Below are positions 31,946 through 39,093 of a DNA stretch of 64,000 nucleotides, piece by piece. The notes below the pieces were generated by a model. It was given only the letters and a program-made list of their open reading frames with translations, made no database searches and was not told the origin of the DNA. The stretch is from positions 62,001 to 126,000 of the forward strand of contig VMHB01000001.1 in the NCBI GenBank assembly GCA_007378985.1, written 5' to 3'. This DNA is from Parcubacteria group bacterium Greene0714_7. GTDB taxonomy: Bacteria > Patescibacteria > Paceibacteria > UBA9973 > UBA2103. Position 1 is the stretch's first letter; each line of letters starts with the position of its first letter. Made by a program: the position numbers and the translations under genes.

Positions 31946-31977
31946 AGGCGATGCCTCATTGGATCCGTAGGGATCAT
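31946..31977. repeat. 32-bp GGATCC intergenic repeat, copy 2
   Basis: AGGCGATGCCTCATTGGATC plus CGTAGGGATCAT; stem CGATG-cct-CATTG (one G-T pair). 18 bp before the mini-pilin start at 31996. Confidence 0.8.
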
Positions 31978-31995
31978 AAGAAAACAAAAAACAAT

Positions 31996-32361
31996 ATGAA
32001 AAAAATATTTGCACGAGCTCTCCCGTTTTCTCTGTCGTTAGCATTGCCTTTTGTTGTACTTGCATCTGGTTGCGATAGTGCAAGCGCTGGAGGTCTTTGT
32101 AATCCTCTTGGATATAATTCTCTGTGGGAATTTTTACAGCGAATGCTCCAGTTGATTACTCAAATTGGTTTTCCTGTGATTGTGCTTTTCATTGTATTCA
32201 TAGGGTTTAAATTCATCACTGCCGAAGGCAAACCTGAAGAGATTGCAAAAGTTAGAAGTCTCTTTTTCTGGGCGATCGTTGGCTCTTTAGTGGTGCTTGG
32301 AGCTCAAGCGCTTGCACTTGCAATACAGGCAACTGTTAACGATATTCAGGCTGGCTTGTAA
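31996..32361 (+). CDS. TrbC/VirB2-like mini-pilin membrane protein 1
   Basis: 121 residues: a Sec signal (MKKIFARALPFSLSLALPF), then a cysteine-containing segment (GCDSASAGGLCNP), helix 1 at about 50-75, a charged EGKPEEIAKVR loop and helix 2. The two-helix hairpin with a basic loop is the TrbC/VirB2 conjugative-pilin pattern. The start ATG 31996 is preferred because the upstream frame is repeat DNA. First of four related genes. Confidence 0.75.
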   Translation: MKKIFARALPFSLSLALPFVVLASGCDSASAGGLCNPLGYNSLWEFLQRMLQLITQIGFPVIVLFIVFIGFKFITAEGKPEEIAKVRSLFFWAIVGSLVVLGAQALALAIQATVNDIQAGL

Positions 32362-32369
32362 AAATATTT

Positions 32370-32804
32370 ATGACACTGACATCGATTATTAACACCATGA
32401 CGGATGTTGTGACGTTAGCGGTTCCGTGGGTTCTCGTATTTTTGATTTTTTATTGGAATGCTTACAAAATTATTTTTGACGCCGATAACGCAGAAAAAAG
32501 AAAACAGGCACTCCCTCGTCTTATATGGAGTATTGTTGCGCTCGCTATAATCTTTTCTTTAGGAGGAATCGTCAATATAATTAGCAACACACTTCTTGGC
32601 TCAAGTAGTTCAACATTTGCACCTTCTAGTTCTTCGTCTCAGTCGCCTGAACTTTTAGGTGGATCAAGGGCTGGAACATTAGGTACGCCAGCACCAGGTA
32701 CTTCTCCAACCACTCCACGCTCACCAATTAACCCAAATATAGACCCAAGAGGAGAAATACGAACCCTACCTTCTTCTGGAGCTAATCCAGTGCGGGATAT
32801 TTAA
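32370..32804 (+). CDS. TrbC/VirB2-like membrane protein 2 with a Ser/Pro-rich tail
   Basis: 144 residues: two membrane helices around a basic loop (NAEKRKQALPRLIWS), then a long low-complexity tail rich in Ser, Pro, Thr and Gly (LGSSSSTFAPSSSSSQSP). No clear cleaved signal. 8 bp after gene 1, so co-transcribed. The tail might be exposed outside the cell. Confidence 0.7.
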   Translation: MTLTSIINTMTDVVTLAVPWVLVFLIFYWNAYKIIFDADNAEKRKQALPRLIWSIVALAIIFSLGGIVNIISNTLLGSSSSTFAPSSSSSQSPELLGGSRAGTLGTPAPGTSPTTPRSPINPNIDPRGEIRTLPSSGANPVRDI

Positions 32805-32822
32805 AAAATTATATATTTTCAT

Positions 32823-33176
32823 ATGAAAAAAATAATCGGAATGACTTTTATTGGCGCAACGGCACTCGTACCAGTTTCAACATTTGCAGCTGCAAGTACC
32901 ATTCAGGATGTGCTCCGTAACCTTAACCTTCCACTTCAGCTCGCAACAACGCTTGTAGTAATGCTCGCACTTCTCCTCTTCTTTTGGGGTTTAGCTATGT
33001 ATGTTTTTGGCTCATCTAATGATGAAAAGCGGAAAAAGGGTATACCTATGATGATTTGGGGCGTTGTTGCTCTATTCGTGATGCTCTCTATCTTCGGTAT
33101 CATTAATATGCTTCAGGCTACCTTTGGGGTTGGTTCTGGAACCCTCCAAATCCCAACCATTAGTAGAGGGCAATAG
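32823..33176 (+). CDS. TrbC/VirB2-like mini-pilin 3
   Basis: 117 residues: signal peptide with AFAA-type cleavage (VSTFAAAS), helix 1, the loop GSSNDEKRKKGIPMMIWG and helix 2 ending in IINMLQATFGV. Highly similar to the next gene through the loop and second helix, so this is a recent tandem duplication. Confidence 0.78.
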   Translation: MKKIIGMTFIGATALVPVSTFAAASTIQDVLRNLNLPLQLATTLVVMLALLLFFWGLAMYVFGSSNDEKRKKGIPMMIWGVVALFVMLSIFGIINMLQATFGVGSGTLQIPTISRGQ

Positions 33177-33297
33177 GCTATTGTGGTTCTCCACATCCCG
33201 TTTATACATTTTCCTTTGAAACAGGGGGAATGATACAATTAAGGCTGACTTATTATTCAGGAGATTTATCTCGTTATATTTAATTGTTCGTAATTAT

Positions 33298-33672
33298 ATG
33301 AAAGGATTTTTAAGAACTGGTATTGCCACTGTCGTCGCTCTTGCTCCATTTGCTGCATTTGCTGCAGGCGGTGTTGATAACGCACTTACAAAAATTGGTG
33401 CTTTGATTACACAAGCAACACCAATTGTCGTTGCTCTTGCTCTTCTTGCCTTCTTCTGGGGTTTGGTTACCTACATCTTCGGTTCTTCAAATGATGAAAA
33501 ACGAAAGAAAGGTATCCACATAATGGTATGGGGCATTATCGCTCTCTTCGTCATGCTCTCTGTCTTCGGTATCATCAATGCTCTTCAGAGCACATTAGGT
33601 GTTGAAAATACAACGACAATTCAGATTCCACAGGTGACTCCAGGTACTAATGGAGGAGGAACTGCTCGTTAG
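33298..33672 (+). CDS. TrbC/VirB2-like mini-pilin 4
   Basis: 124 residues: signal peptide ending FAAFAAGG, helix 1, GSSNDEKRKKGIHIMVWG loop and helix 2 ending GIINALQSTLGV, then a Thr/Gly tail. Preceded by 121 bp containing TACAAT (33233-33238), so it probably has its own promoter. Confidence 0.78.
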   Translation: MKGFLRTGIATVVALAPFAAFAAGGVDNALTKIGALITQATPIVVALALLAFFWGLVTYIFGSSNDEKRKKGIHIMVWGIIALFVMLSVFGIINALQSTLGVENTTTIQIPQVTPGTNGGGTAR

Positions 33673-33747
33673 GATTTTCCAAGTCTTGAATAACCACAAG
33701 AATTAAGAAGTTGTTTGGTTCATTTAAGTCTTTTGTATTGATTAGTT

Positions 33748-33949
33748 ATGGATGTACTGTCTAAATTCATTGGTAAGATTGTTGAGTTGATACTCAACGG
33801 TATTCATTGCACATGCAGATAATCCTGAGGAAAGAAAAAAAGGAGAACGAAAGATGCTTTGGGGGATCATTGGATTCTTCATCATGGTATCTGTTATAGG
33901 CATCCTGACTGCGGTTACGGGAACCTTCGGGGTTAGTTTACCGAGGTAA
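33748..33949 (+). pseudogene. decayed fifth mini-pilin gene
   Basis: ATG 33748 reads MDVLSKFIGKIVELILNGI and then stops at a TAA. A different frame from about 33811 reads DNPEERKKGERKMLWGIIGF and IMVSVIGILTAVTGTFGV, clearly the loop and second helix of the paralogues at 32823 and 33298. The first helix is missing and the halves are out of frame, so this is an internal deletion with frameshift. Confidence 0.75.
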
Positions 33950-33970
33950 TTAATACAAAAAAAGAGATTA

Positions 33971-34003
33971 ATAAAACACTCCGCGAATAGCGGAGTGTTT
34001 TAT
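33971..34003 (+). terminator. intrinsic terminator after the mini-pilin cluster
   Basis: 14-bp perfect arms ATAAAACACTCCGC/GCGGAGTGTTTTAT with a GAATA loop. Confidence 0.9.
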
Positions 34004-34014
34004 ATTTGAAGTGT

Positions 34015-34237
34015 GTAGAGAGATGTAGGGTGACTTGGTCACGAGTCACTAACTATTTTGCTTCGCTCGCTCGCAAAATACTAAGTGCTCTCGAAGCCTC
34101 TCGGCACGATTTGCTAATCGCCCAGCTCGGCAATTTTGCCTTATGCTTCGCATAAACAAAATTATGCCTCCGCCTTTCAAGTCCTCACGCACGTAAAGCA
34201 GTTTGCGTGCTTTCCGCCTACACTCGTAAACTCATTG
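34015..34237 (-). repeat. tRNA-Leu(TAG) 3' tail
   Basis: On the tRNA strand, an inverted T-arm copy (plus 34176-34186, 11 nt exact against tRNA 34247-34257) is followed by GGCGGAGGCATAATTTTG, a GCATAAGGCAAAATTGCCGAG stem, and AGCACTTAGTATTTT/AAAATAGTTAGTGAC ending in GTGACC. These are the blocks seen at tRNA-Glu module 2 and tRNA-Lys. A GCGTGC hairpin separates it from the tRNA. No protein gene. Confidence 0.75.
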
Positions 34238-34319
34238 TGGGCGGAAGAGGACTTGAACCTCCACCCCTTGCGGGACCAGCTCCTAAGGCTGGCGCGTCTG
34301 CCAATTTCGCCATCCGCCC
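34238..34319 (-). tRNA. tRNA-Leu (TAG)
   Basis: Acceptor GGGCGGA/TTCCGCCC, anticodon stem CCAGC/GCTGG with loop CTTAGGA (anticodon TAG), class II variable arm, T-arm with TTCAAGT. Discriminator A. CCA is not encoded. Confidence 0.94.
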
Positions 34320-34405
34320 AATGCTTGAAGAGTAGCATTAGACGCCTGCTATTCAAAGATTCATGCTTTTAAAATGTACTTATTTCTGTTAGAGTTTCTC
34401 AATCT

Positions 34406-34477
34406 GCCCGAAAGCTATGCTTACGGGTGGAAATAAAAAAGAGAAGAAACATTCGCCCGTAAGCATAGCTTTCGGGC
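34406..34477. repeat. 22-bp perfect inverted repeat with 28-nt loop
   Basis: Arms GCCCGAAAGCTATGCTTACG (plus GG) at 34406-34427 and the exact complement at 34456-34477, in an otherwise gene-free stretch 5' of the broken tRNA-Lys. The loop is A-rich. Could be a structured RNA or the ends of a lost element. Confidence 0.75.
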
Positions 34478-34525
34478 GCTTCGCTCCAAGATAGTGAAAA
34501 CAAATTTTCACTATCCTTCTCGCTC

Positions 34526-34578
34526 GCGCCCGTAGCTCAGTTGGTAGAGCGACTCCCTCTTAAGGAGACGGTCGCAGG
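34526..34578 (+). pseudogene. tRNA-Lys (CTT), interrupted in the T-arm
   Basis: The 5' two thirds are canonical: GCGCCCG acceptor strand, D-arm GCTCAGTTGGTAGAGC, anticodon stem ACTCC/GGAG with loop CTCTTAA (anticodon CTT), and the first T-stem strand GCAGG. Then the sequence switches to a tail module (ATTTTCTTGTTTTG). No TTCGAGTCCTGC or acceptor 3' strand follows. The best candidate for the missing end is a degenerate CCTACCGAGCCCA at 34888-34900. Probably non-functional, unless an unusual processing joins the parts. Confidence 0.75.
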
Positions 34579-34910
34579 ATTTTCTTGTTTTGTGCGTGCC
34601 GGAGCCATGTCGCTTTGCGACGGCGAGGCGGGGTCGAGAGCACTTAGTATTTTCTGAGTCTTACGAGAATAATACTTAGTGAATCGTGACCACAAAAAAT
34701 AAAAAAGCACTACGCAAGTAGTGTTTTTTGCTTGTGTGCGTGCCGGAACGATGTCCTGAGTCTCGAAGGACCGTGAGGCGGGGCCAGCGACCGAGACGAG
34801 CGACGGCGAGTCGAGAGTCGTGGCCACAAATTCTCCTTATTTGAGGAACTGCGAGCCGAGCGATTAGAGAATCGTGCCGAAGCCCTACCGAGCCCAGAGG
34901 GATCAATTAT
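34579..34910 (+). repeat. two tail modules inside or after tRNA-Lys
   Basis: Module 1 (34597-34690): GTGCCGGAGCCATGTCGCTT, GGCGAGGCGGGGTCGAG, CACTTAGTATTTT stem, GTGACC, closely similar to 12545-12648. A hairpin GCACTACGCAAGTAGTG follows (34708-34724). Module 2 (34739-34826): GTGCCGGAACGATGTCCT, GTGAGGCGGGGCC, GAGTCGTGGCC. No gene. Confidence 0.75.
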
Positions 34911-34933
34911 GGATGCTAGTATTTTAGTTACCT

Positions 34934-35467
34934 ATGGTCCTTCTTCATAATTTCTGGTTCATTCAATTCCTTGGTGCGATAGCTCTCGTTTTTGTAGTGC
35001 TCGCATGGAATGCAAAAACTCGTAGAAATATACTCTTTTTACAATCTATCAATTTAATTTTCTTTATTTTTCACTACGCACTTCTTTCTGCATATGCAGG
35101 TGCTGCAATGTGTTTAGTGGTTCTAGGGCGAAATAGTGTTTTTATTCAAGCAAATCAGAAAAAATGGGCAAAACATCCTGTCTGGTTTTACCTCTTCTCA
35201 TTGATGTCAGTGGCAGTGCTTGTCGTTTTTTGGAAAGGATTGATTACTATTTTGCCTGTTGTAGGAGTTATTATCGGCACCTACGCTATCTCAAGAGATC
35301 ATCCTAAAGATATTAGATTCTACATGCTCATTGCATGTGTCATTTGGATTCCGTACACCATTGTTGTTCAGTCATATTCAGGACTCTTGAGTCAGATAGT
35401 TGGCGCTGTAGCTATTCTTATGGGGATGTATCGACACGACCGAAAGAAAGAACCCATCCCGTTATGA
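34934..35467 (+). CDS. YgjV-like inner membrane protein
   Basis: 177 residues with about six membrane helices. Seen: LGAIALVFVVLAWNAKTRRNI, HYALLSAYAGAAM and the later VVGVIIGTYAISRD, fitting the Imp-YgjV family (PF10688) of unknown function. Stands alone, between the tRNA-Lys modules and a convergent methyltransferase. The basic C-terminus is cytoplasmic. Confidence 0.75.
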   Translation: MVLLHNFWFIQFLGAIALVFVVLAWNAKTRRNILFLQSINLIFFIFHYALLSAYAGAAMCLVVLGRNSVFIQANQKKWAKHPVWFYLFSLMSVAVLVVFWKGLITILPVVGVIIGTYAISRDHPKDIRFYMLIACVIWIPYTIVVQSYSGLLSQIVGAVAILMGMYRHDRKKEPIPL

Positions 35468-35505
35468 GTATAAGACTTTAAAAAATTACGGCGCTGTTGT
35501 AGAGT

Positions 35506-36060
35506 TTAAAACTCATACACATACAGTGTGTGTTTGTGTCTGCCCGCAACAACTACAGTTTCAATTGGTTCTTTTGTTTTGAAAGGGAAGTCACAGGAAA
35601 TAACTCGGGTTCCTTTTTTTAATTCTGCTTCGAACTTTGGCAAAAGTTTTTCCACGACTTCAGGAAATAAATACATGTATATATGTGTTGCGTTGCTCAG
35701 TGGTACGCGTGAGAAGTTTTTGAAAAGAGTTTTTACATTTTTCAATGGTTTTCTCCAGAAACGAATTTGGGTGAGTGTGTAGGGAAGTGGGGCTTTTTCG
35801 ACGCCTGTTGCAAACGCATCTGGATAGGCTGAACCAATGGTAGCAATAACACGCCCGTCACCAGAGCCGAGATCGTAAAATTGATCGCCTGCCTTCATTG
35901 CCAGTAATCGCTTTACTTCATCAATTACATGCTGAGGTATTGGCACATAGGGTACTTTAGTTGTGACGATGCCGTAGCTCATCAACAGTAAAAAAAAGAA
36001 GCACACTAGCCAGATAAGTATTAGTAATACATAAAGGGCTAGAACAAGGAAAAGAGTCAT
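35506..36060 (-). CDS. membrane-anchored class I methyltransferase
   Basis: 184 residues: an N-terminal membrane helix (2-30), then a Rossmann domain with the SAM motif QFYDLGSGDGRVIATIG and THIYMYLFPEVVEKLLP in place of motif IV. The PrmA/DOT1-like order suggests protein or lipid methylation; the substrate is unknown. ATG 36060 is chosen because the long upstream frame runs through the tRNA-Leu tail. TATACT lies 11 nt before the ATG. Confidence 0.8.
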   Translation of the reverse strand: MTLFLVLALYVLLILIWLVCFFFLLLMSYGIVTTKVPYVPIPQHVIDEVKRLLAMKAGDQFYDLGSGDGRVIATIGSAYPDAFATGVEKAPLPYTLTQIRFWRKPLKNVKTLFKNFSRVPLSNATHIYMYLFPEVVEKLLPKFEAELKKGTRVISCDFPFKTKEPIETVVVAGRHKHTLYVYEF

Positions 36061-36095
36061 ATGTGCGAAGTAGTATATCGTATCTTTTTTGCCTG

Positions 36096-36327
36096 CACTG
36101 AGTGAGTAAATCGAGTCGAGGTGTGCTGGGGGAGGGACTCCACTCCGGTCGCTCGTTGACTCTCGCGCCTCCGTGCCGGCCCTCGCGGTTTTTGCCTTGT
36201 CTCTTGCAGACTCAAGACAAACAAAAACATCGCTCCGGACTTCGAGTCCCACACGCAAGCGTCGCAGGGCGCTTGCTCCTGGGCACCATAAAATAAAGTC
36301 GCACGGATGCGCGACTAACATTTTTTA
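36096..36327 (-). repeat. tRNA-Leu(TAA) 3' tail
   Basis: An inverted acceptor copy CCTGGGCACCATAAAA (about 36276-36291) and an inverted T-arm copy (36241-36252, 12 nt exact) come first. Then CCGGAGCGATG, the stem TTTTTGTTTGTCTTG..CAAGACAAGGCAAAAA, GCGAGGGCCGGCACG, and a direct T-arm-like copy (36126-36141). Includes the encoded CCA in the inverted copy. Confidence 0.75.
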
Positions 36328-36412
36328 TGGTGCCCAGGGTGGGACTCGAACCCACATTCCTTACGGAACTCGATCTTAAGTCGAGCGTGTCTACCAATTT
36401 CACCACCCGGGC
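36328..36412 (-). tRNA. tRNA-Leu (TAA)
   Basis: Acceptor GCCCGGG/CCTGGGC, anticodon stem CTCGA/TCGAG with loop CTTAAGA (anticodon TAA), class II variable arm, T-arm GTGGG TTCGAGT CCCAC, discriminator A and an encoded CCA (36328-36330). Confidence 0.95.
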
Positions 36413-36439
36413 GGGTGTTACTTGATTATGATACAGGAT

Positions 36440-36539
36440 TAAGGAATTAAGGGGAATTGCCCTCTCACGGTTTTTTGAAACAAAAAACATCGTTCCGGCT
36501 TTCGATTCCCGACGTAAAGCATGCAGATGCTTTACTCCA
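36440..36539 (-). repeat. tRNA-Cys 3' tail, short
   Basis: A GTAAAGCATCTGCATGCTTTAC hairpin, the inverted T-arm copy (36501-36511, 11 nt exact), AGCCGGAACGATG, the stem TTTTTTGTTTCAAAAAA, CCGTGAGAGG, then GCAATTCCCC. A shortened module lacking the second stem. Confidence 0.7.
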
Positions 36540-36615
36540 TGGAGGCCACGGCGGGAATCGAACCCGCGCAATATCGGTTTTGCAAACCGCTGCGTTTCCA
36601 CTTCGCCACGTGGCC
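36540..36615 (-). tRNA. tRNA-Cys (GCA)
   Basis: Acceptor GGCCACG/CGTGGCC, anticodon stem GCGGT/ACCGA with loop TTGCAAA (anticodon GCA), T-arm GCGGG TTCGATT CCCGC, discriminator T as usual for tRNA-Cys, and encoded CCA (36540-36542). Confidence 0.95.
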
Positions 36616-36630
36616 TGTCTGAGTACAATA

Positions 36631-36957
36631 CTATGTCACTCCGTTTCCCTCAACGCTCTCACCCATGTCAGGGTCGGGAAGGAAAGTTACTCGAGGCACG
36701 GTGTGGAGTCGTGCCTGTGTTTTTAAGAAAACGAGAAATTCTTGGCGTTGACGTGATAAGAAATCTGCCACTGCATGCGTTTGTTCTTTCGGTAATACGC
36801 TCACAAAGATTTGTGCAGTTTTTCCACCATCAGTAATATGTACTTTTGTGACGGTAATAAGTGAACGACGATTTGATTCACGGTTAATGAACTGTGCGGC
36901 CGCGGCACTTAGTGCTGATATGAAGCGTTCGTCTCTATGAATTTGATCTCGTGGCAT
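36631..36957 (-). CDS. rbfA: ribosome-binding factor A
   Basis: Binds the 30S subunit late in assembly. 108 residues, KH-like fold; pattern ISALSAAAAQFINRE, then LITVTKVHITDGGKTAQIFVSVLP and a final alpha helix. Starts 6 bp after the infB stop on the same strand, the classic infB-rbfA order. Confidence 0.85.
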   Translation of the reverse strand: MPRDQIHRDERFISALSAAAAQFINRESNRRSLITVTKVHITDGGKTAQIFVSVLPKEQTHAVADFLSRQRQEFLVFLKTQARLHTVPRVTFLPDPDMGESVEGNGVT

Positions 36958-36963
36958 GGAGGA

Positions 36964-38472
36964 TTATGTTTTCTTGAACAGTGCACTCACGGTGTCACCT
37001 GCAACAATGTCTGCCTTGGATTCAATTTGTGCCCCGAATTCCATTCCTTCGGTGATTTCACCAACATCAGCACGCTGTGTTTGGAGGTTTACCACTTTTC
37101 CCGTTCCTACTTCAATGCCACGACGGTGTATCAGCACCTGATCTTTGAGGTGGATGATTCCTGTGAGCACTTTTCCTCCTACGACATGTTTTGCGCCAGA
37201 GCTTGAAAAATGTTTAATGATTTGAGCGGTACCAGAAATTGCACCTTCTTCCATTTCTGGTTTGAATTTTTTTATTTCTTCTTTAAGCCAATCACCAAGT
37301 TCGTAAATGATGGCACGCGTTTCAATGGTGATGCGCTGTCTTTCGGCAAGGTCTTTTGCCGAAGCGTCTGCCTTTACATTGAAACCAAGAACAATAGCAG
37401 GGGAGAAACCAATGAATGGTCTGATGTCGTTATCAGAAATTGGACCAACAGTGCCAGAGACAATGTGCAATTCAATTCCTTCTTCTGAAATTTTTGCGAG
37501 TTCGTGTTCAAGCGCCTCAAGTGAGCCGGCGGTATCTGCTTTTAGCGCTAGTCGCACGAGTGTGCGCTTGCCACCACCCTCTATTGCGCTACCGCGTGGT
37601 TTCGCTTGAGTGGGCTGTCGTACTTCATCAGTGAGTTTCTCAGCTTCTTTTTTAGTTTTGACTATTGAAAGAATACTTCCAACTTTTGGTTCAGAGTCAA
37701 AACCGGTTATGCGTGCAGGTTTACCACAAGAAATTTCTGTAACCTTTGCTCCTGTAAAATCTTCTAGTGTACGAAGTGGTGCCATGGCGCTTCCTATTAC
37801 AGCAAAACCACCAATAGTTATTGTTCCTGAGCGGACAATTACAGTCGCACTTATTCCCGCTTTTGGATCACGAGCAGATTCTATAACGATTCCTTCTACT
37901 TCTTTTGTTGCATCGCAGGTGATGGAGTGTAGGTCAGCGGTGAGTCCAATGAGGTCAAGTAACTCTGATACGCCAGCACCTGTTTTCCCAGAGACTCCCA
38001 CAAAGGATATATCGCCACCCAAGCCTTCAAGGTAAATGCCGTTTTTCATCACGCTTTCTTTTGCGCGGTCTAAAGAGGCAGTGTCTTTGTCAATTTTTGT
38101 GAAGGCGACAATAAAAGGAATACCTGCTTCAAGTATTGCTTTATGTGCTTCCAAAGTCTGTGGCTTTACACCGTCATCAGCCGCAACAATAAGAATTGCG
38201 ATGTCAGCAGCAGCGCCAGCTCGGGCTCGCATTTTTTGAAAAGCTTCATGTCCTGGGGTGTCGATGAAGGTGATATGTCTTTCTCCTTCAGCTCCTGTAT
38301 GAGTGACCTCATATGCTGATACACGCTGAGTGATACCGCCTGTTTCCTTTGCGGCGACTGCAGATTTTCGTATGTAGTCTAGAAGTGTTGTCTTGCCATG
38401 GTCAATATGCCCGACAATTGCGACAACTGGTTGGTGACATTCTTTAGGATTGGCTGATCGTGGACTTGTCAT
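36964..38472 (-). CDS. infB: translation initiation factor IF-2, short form
   Basis: GTPase that brings fMet-tRNA to the 30S subunit. 502 residues, without the long N-terminal extension. Seen: G1 GHIDHGKTTLLD near 23-34, G2/G3 with GGITQRVSAY and DTPGHEAF, G4 as AFTKIDKD (usual NKxD has N replaced by T), then domains II-IV with KADTAGSLEALEHEL. Start ATG 38472 (MTSPRSAN) is preferred to a non-ATG start at 38490. Confidence 0.93.
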   Translation of the reverse strand: MTSPRSANPKECHQPVVAIVGHIDHGKTTLLDYIRKSAVAAKETGGITQRVSAYEVTHTGAEGERHITFIDTPGHEAFQKMRARAGAAADIAILIVAADDGVKPQTLEAHKAILEAGIPFIVAFTKIDKDTASLDRAKESVMKNGIYLEGLGGDISFVGVSGKTGAGVSELLDLIGLTADLHSITCDATKEVEGIVIESARDPKAGISATVIVRSGTITIGGFAVIGSAMAPLRTLEDFTGAKVTEISCGKPARITGFDSEPKVGSILSIVKTKKEAEKLTDEVRQPTQAKPRGSAIEGGGKRTLVRLALKADTAGSLEALEHELAKISEEGIELHIVSGTVGPISDNDIRPFIGFSPAIVLGFNVKADASAKDLAERQRITIETRAIIYELGDWLKEEIKKFKPEMEEGAISGTAQIIKHFSSSGAKHVVGGKVLTGIIHLKDQVLIHRRGIEVGTGKVVNLQTQRADVGEITEGMEFGAQIESKADIVAGDTVSALFKKT

Positions 38473-38526
38473 AGTGCAAGAGAAACACAAAAACGCTTCT
38501 TAAGCAAATAGCATGCGAGCTGTATC

Positions 38527-39036
38527 TTAGGCTTTTTCTGACGAGAGTGTCTTTTTTGCGTCAGAAATCGCACCACGTTCTTCTTCAGATAATTCGCGCT
38601 CTGACAGAAATTTTTTCACTGCCTTTGCATACACACGCACGCCATCTCTTGCATGAATACCAGAAAGTACCGCACCGTCTCCTTTTTCATCAAGTAATGC
38701 AACGATGAAACTTTGCTGTCCACCTTCTCCGCCAAATGGATCGAAGCGCCTCATCGCGATCCCGCGAATGCAGGTTTCTAGTCGTGCATCAACATTGTTA
38801 AACGCCACGGTCGATTTTGTGGCATGTTCTTCTAATGTACTTGCGCGTTCTTGTAGTTTTCGAATAGTACCTTCAAGTGTTTTTCCATCTCCACCCCGCA
38901 CGAGCCGTCGTAATCTTCGGAAGAGAAATAGGTCTTGAATGAGGGCCCACGCCACGAGAATAGTAAGTCCAGAAAGCACGGGGTTCCCTTGCACGGACTC
39001 AAGAACATTTTGAAGTACGATGTGAGCAGTTTCCAT
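38527..39036 (-). CDS. DUF4446 family membrane protein
   Basis: 169 residues: an N-terminal helix (about 15-35, LSGLTILVAWALIQDLFLF), a coiled-coil segment with KLQERASTLEEHATKS, and a soluble end with GGEGGQQSFIVALLDEKGDG, which is the DUF4446 (PF14584) signature region. Function unknown. Upstream of infB on the same strand. Confidence 0.8.
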   Translation of the reverse strand: METAHIVLQNVLESVQGNPVLSGLTILVAWALIQDLFLFRRLRRLVRGGDGKTLEGTIRKLQERASTLEEHATKSTVAFNNVDARLETCIRGIAMRRFDPFGGEGGQQSFIVALLDEKGDGAVLSGIHARDGVRVYAKAVKKFLSERELSEEERGAISDAKKTLSSEKA

Positions 39037-39080
39037 GAGTATTAGAAGAGTATAGCGTATGTTTTGTGTTGCAATCGCTG

Positions 39081-39093
39081 TATTATAGGAAGT
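39081..39093 (+). promoter_or_regulatory. leaderless promoter of the cysteine desulfurase gene
   Basis: TATTAT at 39081-39086 followed by AGGAAGT (7 nt) and ATG 39094. The 7-nt gap contains AGGA, but it is too close for normal use as a ribosome site. Confidence 0.6.

Noticed and set aside
34526..34600. Intact tRNA-Lys
   Set aside because: The T-loop consensus TTCGA and the 3' acceptor strand are missing after 34578.
36061..36321. N-terminal extension of the membrane methyltransferase frame
   Set aside because: The sequence is the tRNA-Leu(TAA) tail, including its inverted T-arm copy. ATG 36060 begins the membrane helix.
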